A stretch of 64,000 nt of DNA from NCBI RefSeq assembly GCF_020623625.1, contig NC_060202.1:1739501-1803500 (forward strand). The letters run 5' to 3'. The notes beneath the pieces are model-generated. The model saw nothing but the letters and a program-made list of their open reading frames with translations, did not search any database and was not told the origin of the DNA. Positions 49,917-61,722 of the stretch are shown here, piece after piece. How positions within the stretch are numbered: position 1 is the first letter of the stretch; each line of letters opens with the position of its first letter. Made by a program: the position numbers and the translations under genes. Source of the stretch: Saccharomycodes ludwigii (taxonomy: Eukaryota > Ascomycota > Saccharomycetes > Saccharomycodales > Saccharomycodaceae).

Positions 49917-52900
49917 ATGTCATCCTGGTTTCCTCAAAATATACAAAAAAGGGTTATCCTTTATCTTTTACAAAAAATATCACTTTTTTCCAACATAGAT
50001 GTTAGTAATTTGGATGTTTCCATAGGTTCAAACTCTCATTTTTCCTTTAAAGATATAAATTTAGATGTAGATAATATAAAGATACCTAATATGATAGTGA
50101 GAAGCGGGGTTGTTGGGGCAATGGAGATGCATCTAAAGGTTGGCGGTGGCGTTTGTATAAATATAAAAAACGTAACCTTTGTAGTAAAACTTTTGAAACC
50201 GCAAGACAACGATAAGGATAACGCAACAAATTTTTCCCTAACTAAAAGTGTTATTGATTTAACTAATTCTGTAATGTTATCCATAGATGGGGATAATAAT
50301 GGAAATATTAATAGCGGCGAAACTGCTAATCAGGACGAATGTATCTCTTCGTTCTCTTCATCTTCATCTTCAACATCTGCCGCTAGCTCCAGCTCATCAC
50401 AAACATCATCTAATGGAACAAAATCGAAAAAGCTTGGCCCTTTGGAATCCATGCGAAATAAAGCTCTTTCCATGGCTTTACAAGACTTCCAACTAACAAT
50501 ACAAAATTTGGAAATAAAGCTACTTTTAGTGGAACAAAATTCATTGATCTTACATATTGAGACATTTTCAGCTACAATTCTGAATGAGGAACGTCGAAAC
50601 ATTGTTTTGAAAGGAATAACTTTGGAAAACCATCTCAGTTCCACTAAAGCACCGGGCTCTTCAACATCTGGCCCTTCATCCTCATTTAAGGATACTAAAA
50701 ATGCTAACCCAGACTCTTTTAGTATGATGGAAGGCAGTATGCTATATTCCGCAGAAGAAGCAACAAGCATCTTTATGAGTGCAATGCAGAGTATGCCCGA
50801 TACCTCAATTTACAATGACGCTACTCACAAGGCTGGAAATCAAGAGACCCTTGGGAAATCTTCATCTAAACTTTTTAATATAGCATGCATAAACAGCACT
50901 TTTGAAGGCTTTTCCAGCTTCGATGATTTATACCCAACAGATATTCAGACAAATTTTACTGAGATTGAAATTTGGCTTCAAAATGTTTTAAAACTTGATT
51001 TGACATCCCTTGAATTCTTATTAGCCAGTTTCACTAACCAAAAAATACCAGACTCAAGTTCAAAAACTGATAAATTGTATTCCTATAAAAGATTTCAAAA
51101 GGAACAAAACCTACTACCAGAACTTCCCCTTAAAGAGTTGGAGATTGAATCTTTTGTTTTGAATTTAACCGATAATCTAAACTTAAAATTTACTAAAGTT
51201 AACCTACAAAACGAAAATAAAACACATTTTGATTTGTCTATTCAAAATGTAGAAGCTTTGTTAGATCAATCCTACAGCTTGATAAATGATACAAACGGCG
51301 AAACGATTAAATTTGAAGTAAATTTATTAAAAGGTTATTATGATATCATTTTCAATGATAAGATATGTTTTAATATAAATACAAGACTGATGGAAGAGTT
51401 GTTAGGGGTTATCAACCGAGTTAATACAATCCTTTCAATTGCTTCTCATACAAAACAAACTTTTAAAATACACCAAAGTATTAATAATGCAGGCGCAAAC
51501 AATAGTAGTGTTACTCAACATAACAAATTCTTTATAAGTTTACCAAAGGGTGCTGAAATTAATATTTTTTTACCAAAAACTAACAAAATTGTGATTTCTC
51601 TTCCAACTAGTAGGGTTGATATACTTGACAAATTTTTAACACTTCCAGACTTTAGAGTAATCATCAATGGGCATAATTTTATACAAGCAACCGGTATTTC
51701 CATGGCTGTAAAGTTAAAGAAGGATATTAATTCATATGACTATAATCAAAAACCGTGTTTATATTCAAATTCCTTCAGAACAAGAATCTCAGAAGTTAAG
51801 TTAATGTTGACAGAAGATGTATTGAGTTCTTTGGTCCATGATATTACAGAAATGATGGACATTTTTTCCACAAGGGAAAAAAAGTCTTTTTTGTCTTCTT
51901 CCTTCCACATTCCTGCTAGCGGAAATAGTGCCAGTATCAAAAAAAGCGTTCGAATAATGAATAGTTCAAGTATCATATATAAACCAAGCTCCAGAGTTAA
52001 AAGTATGTTTTTTATAGAGGATCTCGATTTAAAACTTCTATTAAATGGATCCATTGGCCAGTTGAATTTTGCTTCTCGCAACTGCGAATTTATTATGGAG
52101 AATAATGGCAATTTCTTGTGTCACTTTTTCAATACAATTTTGGTTCGTGTATTAAACGATATTCCATTGGTCAAAAGTAGGAATGGGGAGAAAACGGATG
52201 ATGGTCCCAATATTACTATATTTAAAAAAAATCAACAACTGAAAATTTTATTGGAAAACTTGGTTGTTTTTTATCATGCAAAATTGTTAGATGAATTTCA
52301 AAGGAAAACACAGGTTATCGATCTTACCGTGGATCCCTCCGAACCTAAAGTATCCGTTAGACTTTGTGATATTAGATTAAAAGATTGTGATTTGCATTTA
52401 AAGCCTTATAGGTTAAATACATTACTTGTACAAAGAATAAAAAGTGGCAATATCGTTATTTTTAATAAGGGGAATAAAATTAGCGGCACTTTGCGTAATA
52501 TTACACCATGGTTGATAGATAATATAGATCTATGTAAAACGATTTCAAAATTAGATGGATTTATACATTTAGGGTTAATTGATACATTAAATCTAAATTT
52601 TGAAAAAAAGTGCAACAACAAAACATTTCTTTCTCTAAATATTGCAAATTTTGAAGGATTATTATGCTGCGATTCTTTTAATTGCCTAATCCAAACATTT
52701 TTAGATTTAAAATATCCAACAGGGTTCCCAAACAACGAAAAATATAGCATGTGTTTTGAAGAGGATAAAGATATCTTTCAGGATGTCGATTTGAACTTTT
52801 TCGATGATCCTAAAAATTTTAGCCTTAAGAAAAGTGTTAAGAAATATGAAAGCGTTGATGAAGCGTTTAGAAAACCTGATGTATTTACAAATACTTTTCA

Positions 52901-53533
52901 AATTCAAACTGATTATTTAGATTCATTATCGAGAAATAAAACGAATCTGACTAAAAAAGGGGAGACTAAGACAACCGATGGTTCTGTTTTAACGTCTAGT
53001 TTTCCAATTGCGTTAGATGTTGAAATTACTATAGGTGACATCAACTTAAAACTCTATGATGGTTATGATTGGCGCTATACAAGAAAATCAATTAATCAAG
53101 TAATTGAAGAGAAAGAAAGCAAGGATACGGAACATAGGAATCAATCGATAAATGCGGATAGAAGTGATGGTGATGGTGAAGAGAACGAAGCTCGTATTTT
53201 GTTTGATTCGATATTTATACAAAAGGGAGAACACGACCAAAATTTGCGACAAAGTATTCATGAGACAATTTATAACAATGAGGATATTATAAGCAACAGT
53301 GATAATTCAGGTAAAATGAGATTGAAACCAACGAAAAATTGCAAAGCAGAAATCCAAATTAGAGACTTGTGTGTCAATTTTCAAGGATTTGACATTGATT
53401 TCCCCTCAAAATTCGAAAGTGACATGTCTGGTGATGTAATTAACTATACGCACTTAAGCGTAGGTGATGTAGAGATATTTGATCACGTTCCTACATCTAC
53501 GTGGAATAAGTTTTTGACAAGAAGGAAGAAGAG

Positions 53534-53572
<39 letters not shown>

Positions 53573-54791
53573 GCCCAACACAAAAAATTACGAGCAAGAT
53601 ACCATTCCGATAATCAATATACAAATAGAAACAGTCAGACCCATTGATTATCTTTTTGCCTCTGAACTACGATTTAAATTGGATGAAGTCCCGCCATTGC
53701 GGATGTATATTGACGAAGATATGTTGGATTTTATGATTCGGTTTTTCACATTTAAAGACTCAAGATTTGAGTTGATAGATATATATCCGGATATAACTTT
53801 TCTTCAAAGATTTGAAATAGGTACAATAAACGTCAATGTTGATTTCAAAGCTAAAAAAATCGATAAAAGCGGGTTTAAAAGTATAATGCTATCAGGTTTG
53901 CGTAATTTTTTCGTAGTTGATGGTACTGAGGTGCTATTAAGACACGTGGTAGCTTATGGTATGGATGGATTTGGTATGTTGGGTGAATATTTGAAGGGGT
54001 GCTGGTTGCCAGATATTTTTTCAACACAAATAGTTCCAATTTTAAATGGTATTTCTCCTGTAAGAACTATGCTTACTTTGGGATCTGGGGTGAAAGCTTT
54101 GGTTGAAATGCCTATTCAAGAATACAAACGTGACCAAACGGTTTGGAGAGGTGTTCAAAAGGGCATGCTGTTATTCTTGCGAACAACTACGGGGGAGGCT
54201 TTGAGATTAAGTGTAAAATTATCAACAGGTACACAAACCATATTAGAGAACACAGAATCGCTTATCAAAACAAAATTTGATACAAATCTTTTAATTGAGG
54301 AAAATAGTATTAGCCCTGATCTGGATAATAGCATAAAGGGAACAACGGACGAACCCGGTACCCTTCTGAGTGACTCTTATATCGTGAAACAAAATATTTT
54401 TGAGGAAAATCAGCTAATAAACCAGCATAGAAAAAGTGCTTTAACTTCAACTAGCAGTAATGATCTTGATGGATCTGGAAAAGCAGAGGCTAATAATAAA
54501 GTGAGTTTGTATGCGAATCAGCCCGAAAGCCTTCAAGAAGGTCTTGTTAAGGCATATTCTTCATTTGGTAAAAATATGGGGGTAGCATACAATGTAGTTA
54601 AGAAAACAAGCAGTAATATATCTGAAACTAGTAGTAACAAAGAAATTGCGATGCGTATAGCAAGGGCTTCGCCAGTTATTGTTTTGAGACCATTAATTGG
54701 TGCGACTGAAGCGTTGTCCAAGACTTTGCAAGGGTTTAGTAATGAGTTAGGTTCAGAGAATAAACAGTTGAATAAGGATAAGTATAAGTAG
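49917..54791 (+). CDS. ATG2: Atg2, lipid-transfer protein of autophagosome formation
   Basis: 1624 residues, near the 1592 of S. cerevisiae Atg2. Atg2 bridges the ER and the phagophore edge with Atg18 and Atg9 and channels phospholipids for membrane growth. The N terminus MSSWFPQNIQKRVILYLLQKISLFSNID is the chorein-type lipid-entry motif. A long beta-rich rod follows. Ser-rich (about 145-165) and poly-Asn (about 1206-1218) inserts interrupt it. The conserved C-terminal block from about 1300 (FEIGTINVNVDFKAKKIDKSGFKSIMLSGLRNFF) through VRTMLTLGSGVKALVEMPIQEYKRD and RGVQKGMLLFLRTTTGEAL carries the Atg2 C-terminal domain. Divergent from the SDR gene. In S. cerevisiae (YNL242W) it is next to ZWF1; here LRG1 lies between. 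Confidence 0.96.
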
Positions 54792-55171
54792 CAAGAAATA
54801 TTGGTGGCTTTTGTATATATATATATATCTTTATGTGTATATTATTATTATGTTCAGTAATATCGGTAATTCCTGTCTTAATTTGTTATCTTGCTACTAA
54901 AAAAAGAAAAAAAAGGAATTTTTTCTCACTTTTTTTTATTTGGTGCCTGGTAATAAATAATTGGGTAATAATCAACGTTAAATTAGGTACATAAAAGCTT
55001 AGAGATGGCGCACACATCATTTGGATTATATTTTCTATCTTTTTTCTTTTTTTGTTTACTTTTGAACCACAAAAAAATTTTTTTTTTTTTTGAACAGAGA
55101 AAATAAAATAAAAATACTTTTGAGAATGATTTACTCTTTTATTCTATTAACACTAACTGGTTAGCTAACAA

Positions 55172-55202
<31 letters not shown>

Positions 55203-55572
55203 CATATATGTACATGTGGATATATATATGCATGTATATGGAAATAAATATATAAAAACTAGAATTGGATTACTCATAGTTAGGTCATCTATCGTCCATA
55301 CAAGAACATCCTTTTATAGATATACCGTTATAATTTGAAATTCAGGATAATAAATCGATATAGTCCTCTTTCCATTCTCCTAATCCAATAATTTACTTTC
55401 CTTTTCTGCATTAACTTTTTTTTTTTTTCCCTTCTTTCCCACATTCCTTTTCTTTCTTTTTTTTTTTTCTTTTCCACCCAATCCTCCTTCAATTACACTC
55501 CAACTTTTGTCAATCCTTCAAAGTAATTTTTTTCAATTTTTATTTTATTCTAATTTATCCACATCTAAATAT
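54792..55572. promoter_or_regulatory. ATG2 3' region and LRG1 promoter
   Basis: Contains a run of alternating TA/CATATA dinucleotides (55165-55240), T tracts (55079-55091, 55418-55428, 55460-55469) and a pyrimidine-rich leader before LRG1. The LRG1 frame is open upstream to 55507 but has no ATG before 55573. No gene is seen. Confidence 0.5.
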
Positions 55573-58500
55573 ATGTCCAAAAATAAACCAACTAATAACG
55601 CCACTCACAGCCATAATAATACACAAGATAGATCTAAAGTACCGATTTCACATTCTTCTTCTAGGCAAGTGAAAAGATGTTGTAAATGTGGAAAATCCAT
55701 CAATGGTCAGTTAATTAAAGCTTTAGGAGATATATACCACCAAAATTGTTTTACTTGTTACGATTGTGGTACAATATGCAAACCAAAATATTTCCCCTTC
55801 GAACTACCAGACACTAAAGAGCTTGTCCCTCTTTGTCATTACGATTATTTCAAACGAAACAATTTACTTTGCTATGTTTGTAACGAACCCTTGAGAGGCA
55901 CTTTTTATAATGCTTTTGGTAGGTTGTATGATGAAGAGCATTTTTGTTGCAAAATATGTGGTGAAAAATGTAGTTTAAAAACATGTTTTAACTATAATAA
56001 CAGCTTATATTGCAAATATCATTACTTGAAATTTTTTTCCAAAAGATGTAAAGGCTGTAAATATCCCATCACAGATCAACACTTTGAGTTTCCCAGAGGT
56101 GATAAAATTTATAGGTGGCACCCTGAATGTTACGGTATTCATAGGTATTGGCACATAGATCTAGTTCCGGAATCGTTGGCTATTCCTGAGTTACCTATTT
56201 TTGACCAGTCACAATCAAATAACAATAGTATCCTAAGTTCCAAAGACACAAATCCAAGTCCTAAGGAACTTGAGGTTTACATTAAAAGTTCAACCACTTT
56301 AATTTTCAAAACATGGACTATATTATACAGATTCGAAGAAGAAACCGCCGCCTGTATTTCTGACATGATCCAATATGCAACTAGCGAGAATAATTTAAAA
56401 GGTGTTAATTCGACTGCATTATTTGTACTTAAAATCGAATGTTTATTTAAAGCATTGGATGCTTTGCAGTCCCTAACCAATTTTGCAACATTAGGTGGCA
56501 GAATTAAAAACTCTTATTTACACGCTCCGGAAGCTCCTCAGGTAGAGGAAGATGATGACGAAGAAGAAGAAGAAGAAGAAGAAGAAGAAGGAGAAGAAGA
56601 AAATTATGATGTCAATAAAACTAGAGACAATAATAATGGAAACATTTTACCTAATACTTCCAACAATATGAATGTGAAAAAAAGAAAAGAATCCATTTCA
56701 CAAAAATATCGGAAATTCCCAAGAAATTTATCCACAGGCATTATGGTTTATTTACAACTATTAAGAAAATTCAACCCAATTCCAAAAGATAAAGATATGC
56801 CCGTTTCTAAAATTATGACGGTAATTAATGGCCTATCGCATTCGTTAAAATTGCTAATTCGTTACGGATTGTTTAATTCTTTAGAGTACAATATAAAGGT
56901 TCATTCGACTAACACTTTGAGTAAATTTTTGAGAGAAGTGGAAAAGAATTTAAACTATTCATTAAATTACAAAGATCCGTTTGAATTTATAGATGTGAAA
57001 CTTGATGCGACTGATTCCTGCGTGCAATGCGGTAAATATATCCAACAAGAATGTATTAGGTTCCAGAATAAGAGATGGCATATTCAATGTTTTAATTGTA
57101 GTTGTTGTCACAAGCATATAGAAAAGTACGATATTTTAGACGCTGCTTACCTTAAAAATGGCTGCAAAGTTTTATGTGCTCAATGCTCTTTAAACGAACC
57201 CGCATCTATTTCTGGTTTTAAGCCTGTGACAAGATTATCACAGTTGATTTTTTTATTGAAAATGGCATTGGTGAAAACAAAAACTGTCATGGAAATGAAA
57301 ATTAAAGAAAGTAAATTACGCCAAGAAAAAATGTTACTCACAGATAACAAAAATGATGCACATTTCAAAATCAATGTGAGAAATATAGCTCTAAGCTCGC
57401 CGGGGAAAACGTGTGGTGTTATGCAACAAGACTCGTCTTATGTTAGAACGTTAAACGATATTAAAGCACTAAGGGCCAAAAGAAATAGTTTGCGTATATC
57501 GCGTACTGATTCAAAGGTGAAAAAATCGCAACTAGTGGAGACTGCACAAAAAAACAGTGAAGAGAACAAGAGTGCCGACGACTCTTTAGAGATTGAAATA
57601 TCAGAGGACACAGAGAATGATTCACCTAAAGACACTACAATGTTCAATAACTCAAAAACATTGACCTTAGATGATATATCGAGGATTGTTGCCGCTGAAC
57701 AAGCCAGAGAACTAAGACCCAATGCCTTTAGGCACTTTAATAAACTTAAGGAAATTGATGAAGACGTAAAGTTGCCTACTTTAAACAAAAGTGGTGTATA
57801 TTATTCTGATTTATCCAGTGATCATCTGGTCAAACTACAGCTGATAGCTTTATCTGTAATATGTTGTGGGGATCACCGATTGTATAACAAGGATCAAAAA
57901 ATTATGGATCTAGTATTACAAATTGACAGTAAGAAGTCGACTAATTCCTCACCTGTTACTACTGATGATAATTCCAATGGGTCATCTCCAGTTGATGCAG
58001 TAAATGGCTTTTGGGGCATTTTTAAACCAAGAAAACCAAAGGACTTGAGAAAAAATACCAATGTATACGGTGCTGTGCATCATGTTTTTGGTGAATCATT
58101 GGATAGATTAACAGAATACGTTGGTATAGATTCAGATTTGGGAATTGGTTCATCAAGAGTTAAAATACCGCTACTAGTGGATGAAACCATTTCTACTTTG
58201 AAACAAATGGACATGTCGGTTGAAGGTGTTTTTAGAAAAAATGGGAATATTAAGAGGTTGCGTCTTTTAACAGAAGAAATCAATTCTAATCCAACAACGA
58301 TGCCAGATTTGTCCAAAGAGAACGCGGTCCAATTATCGGCTTTACTGAAGAAATTTTTAAGAGAGTTACCAGATCCTTTATTGACGTTTAGCTTATATGA
58401 TTTGTGGATAAAAATTCCAACGGTAGAACCTGTTTTGTATAGAAACATATTTTATGCCACTGTGTATGCTTTGTTACCAAAATTTAATCGAAATGTTTCA

Positions 58501-58941
58501 GAGGTTTTGTTTTCGTTTTTAAGTTGGGTATCATCCTTTTCCCATTTGGACGATCACATCGGCTCCAAAATGGATATCCATAATCTCTCTACTGTTATCA
58601 CACCAAATATTTTGTATGCAAAAAGTAAGCTGGATGCGTATACACTGACAAATTACAGTTCTGCAGCAATGAAAAATAATGGGGAATCATACTTTTTAGC
58701 TATTGAAGCGGTAGATTATCTAATTACACATAATGAAGATTTGGCTATGGTTCCGAAATTTATGATCAATTTGTTAAACGGAGTTGTAAAAAATAATTGG
58801 AATGATTTTGAGCAGATATATGCGTTCGTAGAAAGTAATTATGCTTTAATAGACTTTACCGAATTTAACTTTAGTGAAAAGATTTTGGCGCAAGGAGTTA
58901 CATCACAAGTTAAAGTGGAGCAGGTGAAAATCAACGAATAG
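55573..58941 (+). CDS. LRG1: LIM-domain RhoGAP Lrg1
   Basis: 1122 residues from ATG 55573; S. cerevisiae Lrg1 is about 1017. Lrg1 is a GAP for Rho1 that dampens 1,3-beta-glucan synthase and cell-wall integrity signalling. LIM domain 1 is at about 36-92 (CCKCGKS...CYDC) and LIM 2 at about 100-155 (CYVCNEP...CKIC); a third LIM is at about 479-536 (CVQCGKY...CSCC). A poly-Glu run (about 328-345, GAA repeats at 56560-56600) precedes a Lys-rich linker. The RhoGAP domain is at about 840-1060, with the arginine-finger motif GVFRKNG. Three LIMs plus a C-terminal GAP distinguish it from Rga1/Rga2. In S. cerevisiae it is YDL240W on chromosome IV. Confidence 0.95.
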   Translation: MSKNKPTNNATHSHNNTQDRSKVPISHSSSRQVKRCCKCGKSINGQLIKALGDIYHQNCFTCYDCGTICKPKYFPFELPDTKELVPLCHYDYFKRNNLLCYVCNEPLRGTFYNAFGRLYDEEHFCCKICGEKCSLKTCFNYNNSLYCKYHYLKFFSKRCKGCKYPITDQHFEFPRGDKIYRWHPECYGIHRYWHIDLVPESLAIPELPIFDQSQSNNNSILSSKDTNPSPKELEVYIKSSTTLIFKTWTILYRFEEETAACISDMIQYATSENNLKGVNSTALFVLKIECLFKALDALQSLTNFATLGGRIKNSYLHAPEAPQVEEDDDEEEEEEEEEEGEEENYDVNKTRDNNNGNILPNTSNNMNVKKRKESISQKYRKFPRNLSTGIMVYLQLLRKFNPIPKDKDMPVSKIMTVINGLSHSLKLLIRYGLFNSLEYNIKVHSTNTLSKFLREVEKNLNYSLNYKDPFEFIDVKLDATDSCVQCGKYIQQECIRFQNKRWHIQCFNCSCCHKHIEKYDILDAAYLKNGCKVLCAQCSLNEPASISGFKPVTRLSQLIFLLKMALVKTKTVMEMKIKESKLRQEKMLLTDNKNDAHFKINVRNIALSSPGKTCGVMQQDSSYVRTLNDIKALRAKRNSLRISRTDSKVKKSQLVETAQKNSEENKSADDSLEIEISEDTENDSPKDTTMFNNSKTLTLDDISRIVAAEQARELRPNAFRHFNKLKEIDEDVKLPTLNKSGVYYSDLSSDHLVKLQLIALSVICCGDHRLYNKDQKIMDLVLQIDSKKSTNSSPVTTDDNSNGSSPVDAVNGFWGIFKPRKPKDLRKNTNVYGAVHHVFGESLDRLTEYVGIDSDLGIGSSRVKIPLLVDETISTLKQMDMSVEGVFRKNGNIKRLRLLTEEINSNPTTMPDLSKENAVQLSALLKKFLRELPDPLLTFSLYDLWIKIPTVEPVLYRNIFYATVYALLPKFNRNVSEVLFSFLSWVSSFSHLDDHIGSKMDIHNLSTVITPNILYAKSKLDAYTLTNYSSAAMKNNGESYFLAIEAVDYLITHNEDLAMVPKFMINLLNGVVKNNWNDFEQIYAFVESNYALIDFTEFNFSEKILAQGVTSQVKVEQVKINE

Positions 58942-59060
58942 TTATTTTGGCTTAACAAATGTACGGAATCTTATAGTATACTTAGCATGAAGTATTTCGA
59001 AAATACACCCGCTCCGTTTTAAGTGTATAATATAATAATAATTATTTTTATTTTTATTTT

Positions 59061-59098
<38 letters not shown>

Positions 59099-59161
59099 CT
59101 TATACTTTGAAAACAATAGTTTATACAACATATATATTTAAAAAATGAAATCATATACTAA
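58942..59161. other. Convergent LRG1/ZWF1 3' region
   Basis: Short gap with (ATTTTT)n and an uninterrupted T run of about 36 (59063-59098), in poly(A) sense for ZWF1 on the minus strand. No gene is seen. Confidence 0.6.
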
Positions 59162-60673
59162 TCAAATCTTTGATGGTCTAGTGACAGGCCACTGGTAATC
59201 CTGTCTTTTTTCAAAGATATAACCATGCTTAGACAAATACTTTGACAAGCCTGAAGGGCCTCTAGTCCCGTATGGATATATCTCAGGAGCAGGACCATTT
59301 GGATTTTCCAAATAATTCAATAAAGGTGTAAACAATGCCCAACTAACTTCCAATTCGTCATCTCTAACAAAGTTTGAGTGATCATCCAATAGAACGTCTC
59401 TGATTAAAGATTCATAAGCTTCTGGAATCCAAAAGTCTTGATATCTTCTGGCATAGGTCAAATCCAAATCAGTAATTTGGGTGGAGTTTGAAAAACCTGG
59501 TGTTTTCATGTTACATTTCAAGTAAATGGCTTCGTCGGGTTGAACTCTAATAACCAATTCATTGCTTGGAATATCATTGAAAACACCGGATGGAACTGCT
59601 TTGAACTGTATTCTAATCTCCACTTTACCCTCATTCAGAGCTTTACCTGCCTTCATAATTATAGGAACACCATCCCAGCGTTCATTTTGGATATTAAAAG
59701 TTAAAGCAGCAAAAGTTATACACTTGGAACCTTCACTAACGGTTTCATCATCTAAATAACTTGGTTTGGTGCCGTCCAAAGAACGACCATATTGACCTAT
59801 TATTATATCTTTTTGATTTATAGGGGCAAAAGCCTTTAAAACCTTTACCTTTTCATCACGAACGCTTTCTGGATCAAAGGAAACAGGTCTTTCCATTGTC
59901 AATAGCGTCAATATTTGCAACAAATGATTCTGCATAACATCTCTAATAATGCCTATTTTGTCAAAATAACCACCACGACCTTCAGTACCGAATGGTTCCT
60001 TAAAAGTTAATTGAATGCATTTGATATTTTCTCTATTCCACCCAGCGTTAAAAACAGTATTCCCAAATCTGAACACTAACAAATTTTTAACCATTTCTTT
60101 ACCTAAATAATGATCGATTCTAAAAATCTCATCTTCTGGGAACAAAGGAGCCAATTCCTCTTGCAATTCCCTAGCAGATTCCAAATCATGGCCAAATGGT
60201 TTTTCAACAACAATTCTACAAACACCATTCTCTGGATATATATTCTTTTTGATTCTAGAAGCAACAGTAATGAAAACACTTGGTGGCAATGCCAAGTAAT
60301 AAACACGGTGCGGTTGTTGGGCCCCTTTTTCAAATTTTTCGATTTCACCCTTTAAAGATTGATAGCCCTCGTCTGAATCATATTGACCAGAAACATAGGA
60401 GATCTTGGACAAAAACTTTTCAACTTTTTCATTATCCTTATCCCCATGAATTTTTTTGAGAAATGGCTTTATTCTAGATCTTAGGCTTTCATCATCCAAT
60501 TTAGAACGAGCATAACCAAATATTTTTGTAGATTCATCCAAGTAGCCCTCTCTGTACAATCCAAATAGGGCAGGAAAAGTCTTTTTTTTACTTAAATCAC
60601 CACTAGCTCCAAAAACGGTTATAACTGTATTTTTTTCAAACTTTATTGGGCTTTTGCCGACGCTATGAGACAT
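59162..60673 (-). CDS. ZWF1: Glucose-6-phosphate dehydrogenase
   Basis: 503 residues versus 505 in S. cerevisiae. It is the first and rate-setting enzyme of the oxidative pentose phosphate pathway: glucose-6-phosphate and NADP+ give 6-phosphogluconolactone and NADPH in the cytosol. The NADP-binding fingerprint FGASGD is at 21-26, EKPFG at 157-161, and the active-site signature RIDHYLGK at 185-192 with the catalytic His region intact. The start MSHSVGKSPIKFEKNTVITVFGASGD matches the family's short N terminus. TGTCCGATT lies about 125 bases upstream. Same strand as NAR1; the pair matches YNL241C-YNL240C but as part of an inverted block. Confidence 0.98.
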   Translation of the reverse strand: MSHSVGKSPIKFEKNTVITVFGASGDLSKKKTFPALFGLYREGYLDESTKIFGYARSKLDDESLRSRIKPFLKKIHGDKDNEKVEKFLSKISYVSGQYDSDEGYQSLKGEIEKFEKGAQQPHRVYYLALPPSVFITVASRIKKNIYPENGVCRIVVEKPFGHDLESARELQEELAPLFPEDEIFRIDHYLGKEMVKNLLVFRFGNTVFNAGWNRENIKCIQLTFKEPFGTEGRGGYFDKIGIIRDVMQNHLLQILTLLTMERPVSFDPESVRDEKVKVLKAFAPINQKDIIIGQYGRSLDGTKPSYLDDETVSEGSKCITFAALTFNIQNERWDGVPIIMKAGKALNEGKVEIRIQFKAVPSGVFNDIPSNELVIRVQPDEAIYLKCNMKTPGFSNSTQITDLDLTYARRYQDFWIPEAYESLIRDVLLDDHSNFVRDDELEVSWALFTPLLNYLENPNGPAPEIYPYGTRGPSGLSKYLSKHGYIFEKRQDYQWPVTRPSKI

Positions 60674-61722
60674 TTTTTTTTTTTTTTTATTATTATTATT
60701 ATTACTATTATATTGTATTCGACCAAATTGTTTTATTTACACAGAAAAAAAAAATCTTATGATAGTCTGAGTGCTTTTTCTTTAACAAAGGGGAAATGTC
60801 CGATTATAAGGAAGTTGTGAATCTGTTATAATGTATTTATTTACATTTCTATTTTCATTTTTTCTTAAAAAAAAAAGCTATGATCGTTGTTGATATATAT
60901 ATATAAATATATAAATATGTGAGACAAACGAAGGGGAGCGAGGAGATGTTATTGCTTACTAAAAGATTTTTATTTGGTTTTTTTTTTTTTTTACACATTT
61001 TTTAAAAAATAGTTAATTAAAATGGTGGTTTCTTTAGAAAAAGGCGTAGTATAGCCATTACATATATACAAATTTCGAATAATATATATAAATTATTTTT
61101 TTTTTTTTTTTTTTTTTTTTTTGTTTTTCCCCTTTCTTGCATTTTTCTCTACGCAGTTTATTAGAAATGAATTCTTTGTAGGTGGGGGAGGGGGGCGAGA
61201 AGTGAAGGAAAATACTTTTTTGGTAATGTAGAAAAAGAACGATTGACACCCGACAAATTCAACGGGAGTCGCCCGCTCGTTAAAAAGGGAAAAAAAAAAA
61301 ATTGTAGATTTATCATTTGCTACGTCGTATTTAACAAGTTATAGTGGCAATGCCTCTCTCTCTCTCTCCCCGCAGAAACATCAGCTTGGTCATCTTAGAC
61401 GGATGTTTTGTAACCTGCTGTTATCCATTAGGCCCTTTTTTTTTATATACGTTATTGACATAATCGGATCACTGCCTTCCGAATAAAGCTATTCAAGGGA
61501 TAGAAATAGTCACAGGGTGCACTTTTTTTAATTTTATTTTAATGTTTTTATTACTAATATTGCCACAAACTTTATGTCATATACAAAAAAATATGTATCA
61601 CTAATAATAATATATTAAAGCAAACGAGTAAAAGAGAAATAAATAGATATATATATATATATATATATATATGTAAAACTTTATGATCCAGTGTACAAAT
61701 ACACTAAATTAACTAACACACC
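60674..61722. promoter_or_regulatory. ZWF1 promoter and NAR1 3' region
   Basis: Contains TGTCCGATT (60797-60805), T tracts (60979-60992, 61097-61123), a G-rich stretch (61183-61198), a small GC inverted repeat CGGG-AGTCG-CCCG (61263-61275), TACGTCGTA (61321-61329), CT dinucleotides (61355-61369), AATCGGATC (61462-61470) and TTCCGAATAA (61478-61487). A (TA)n run is at 61649-61671. Stress-type control of ZWF1 is plausible, but no clear Yap1 or Stb5 site was identified. Confidence 0.45.
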
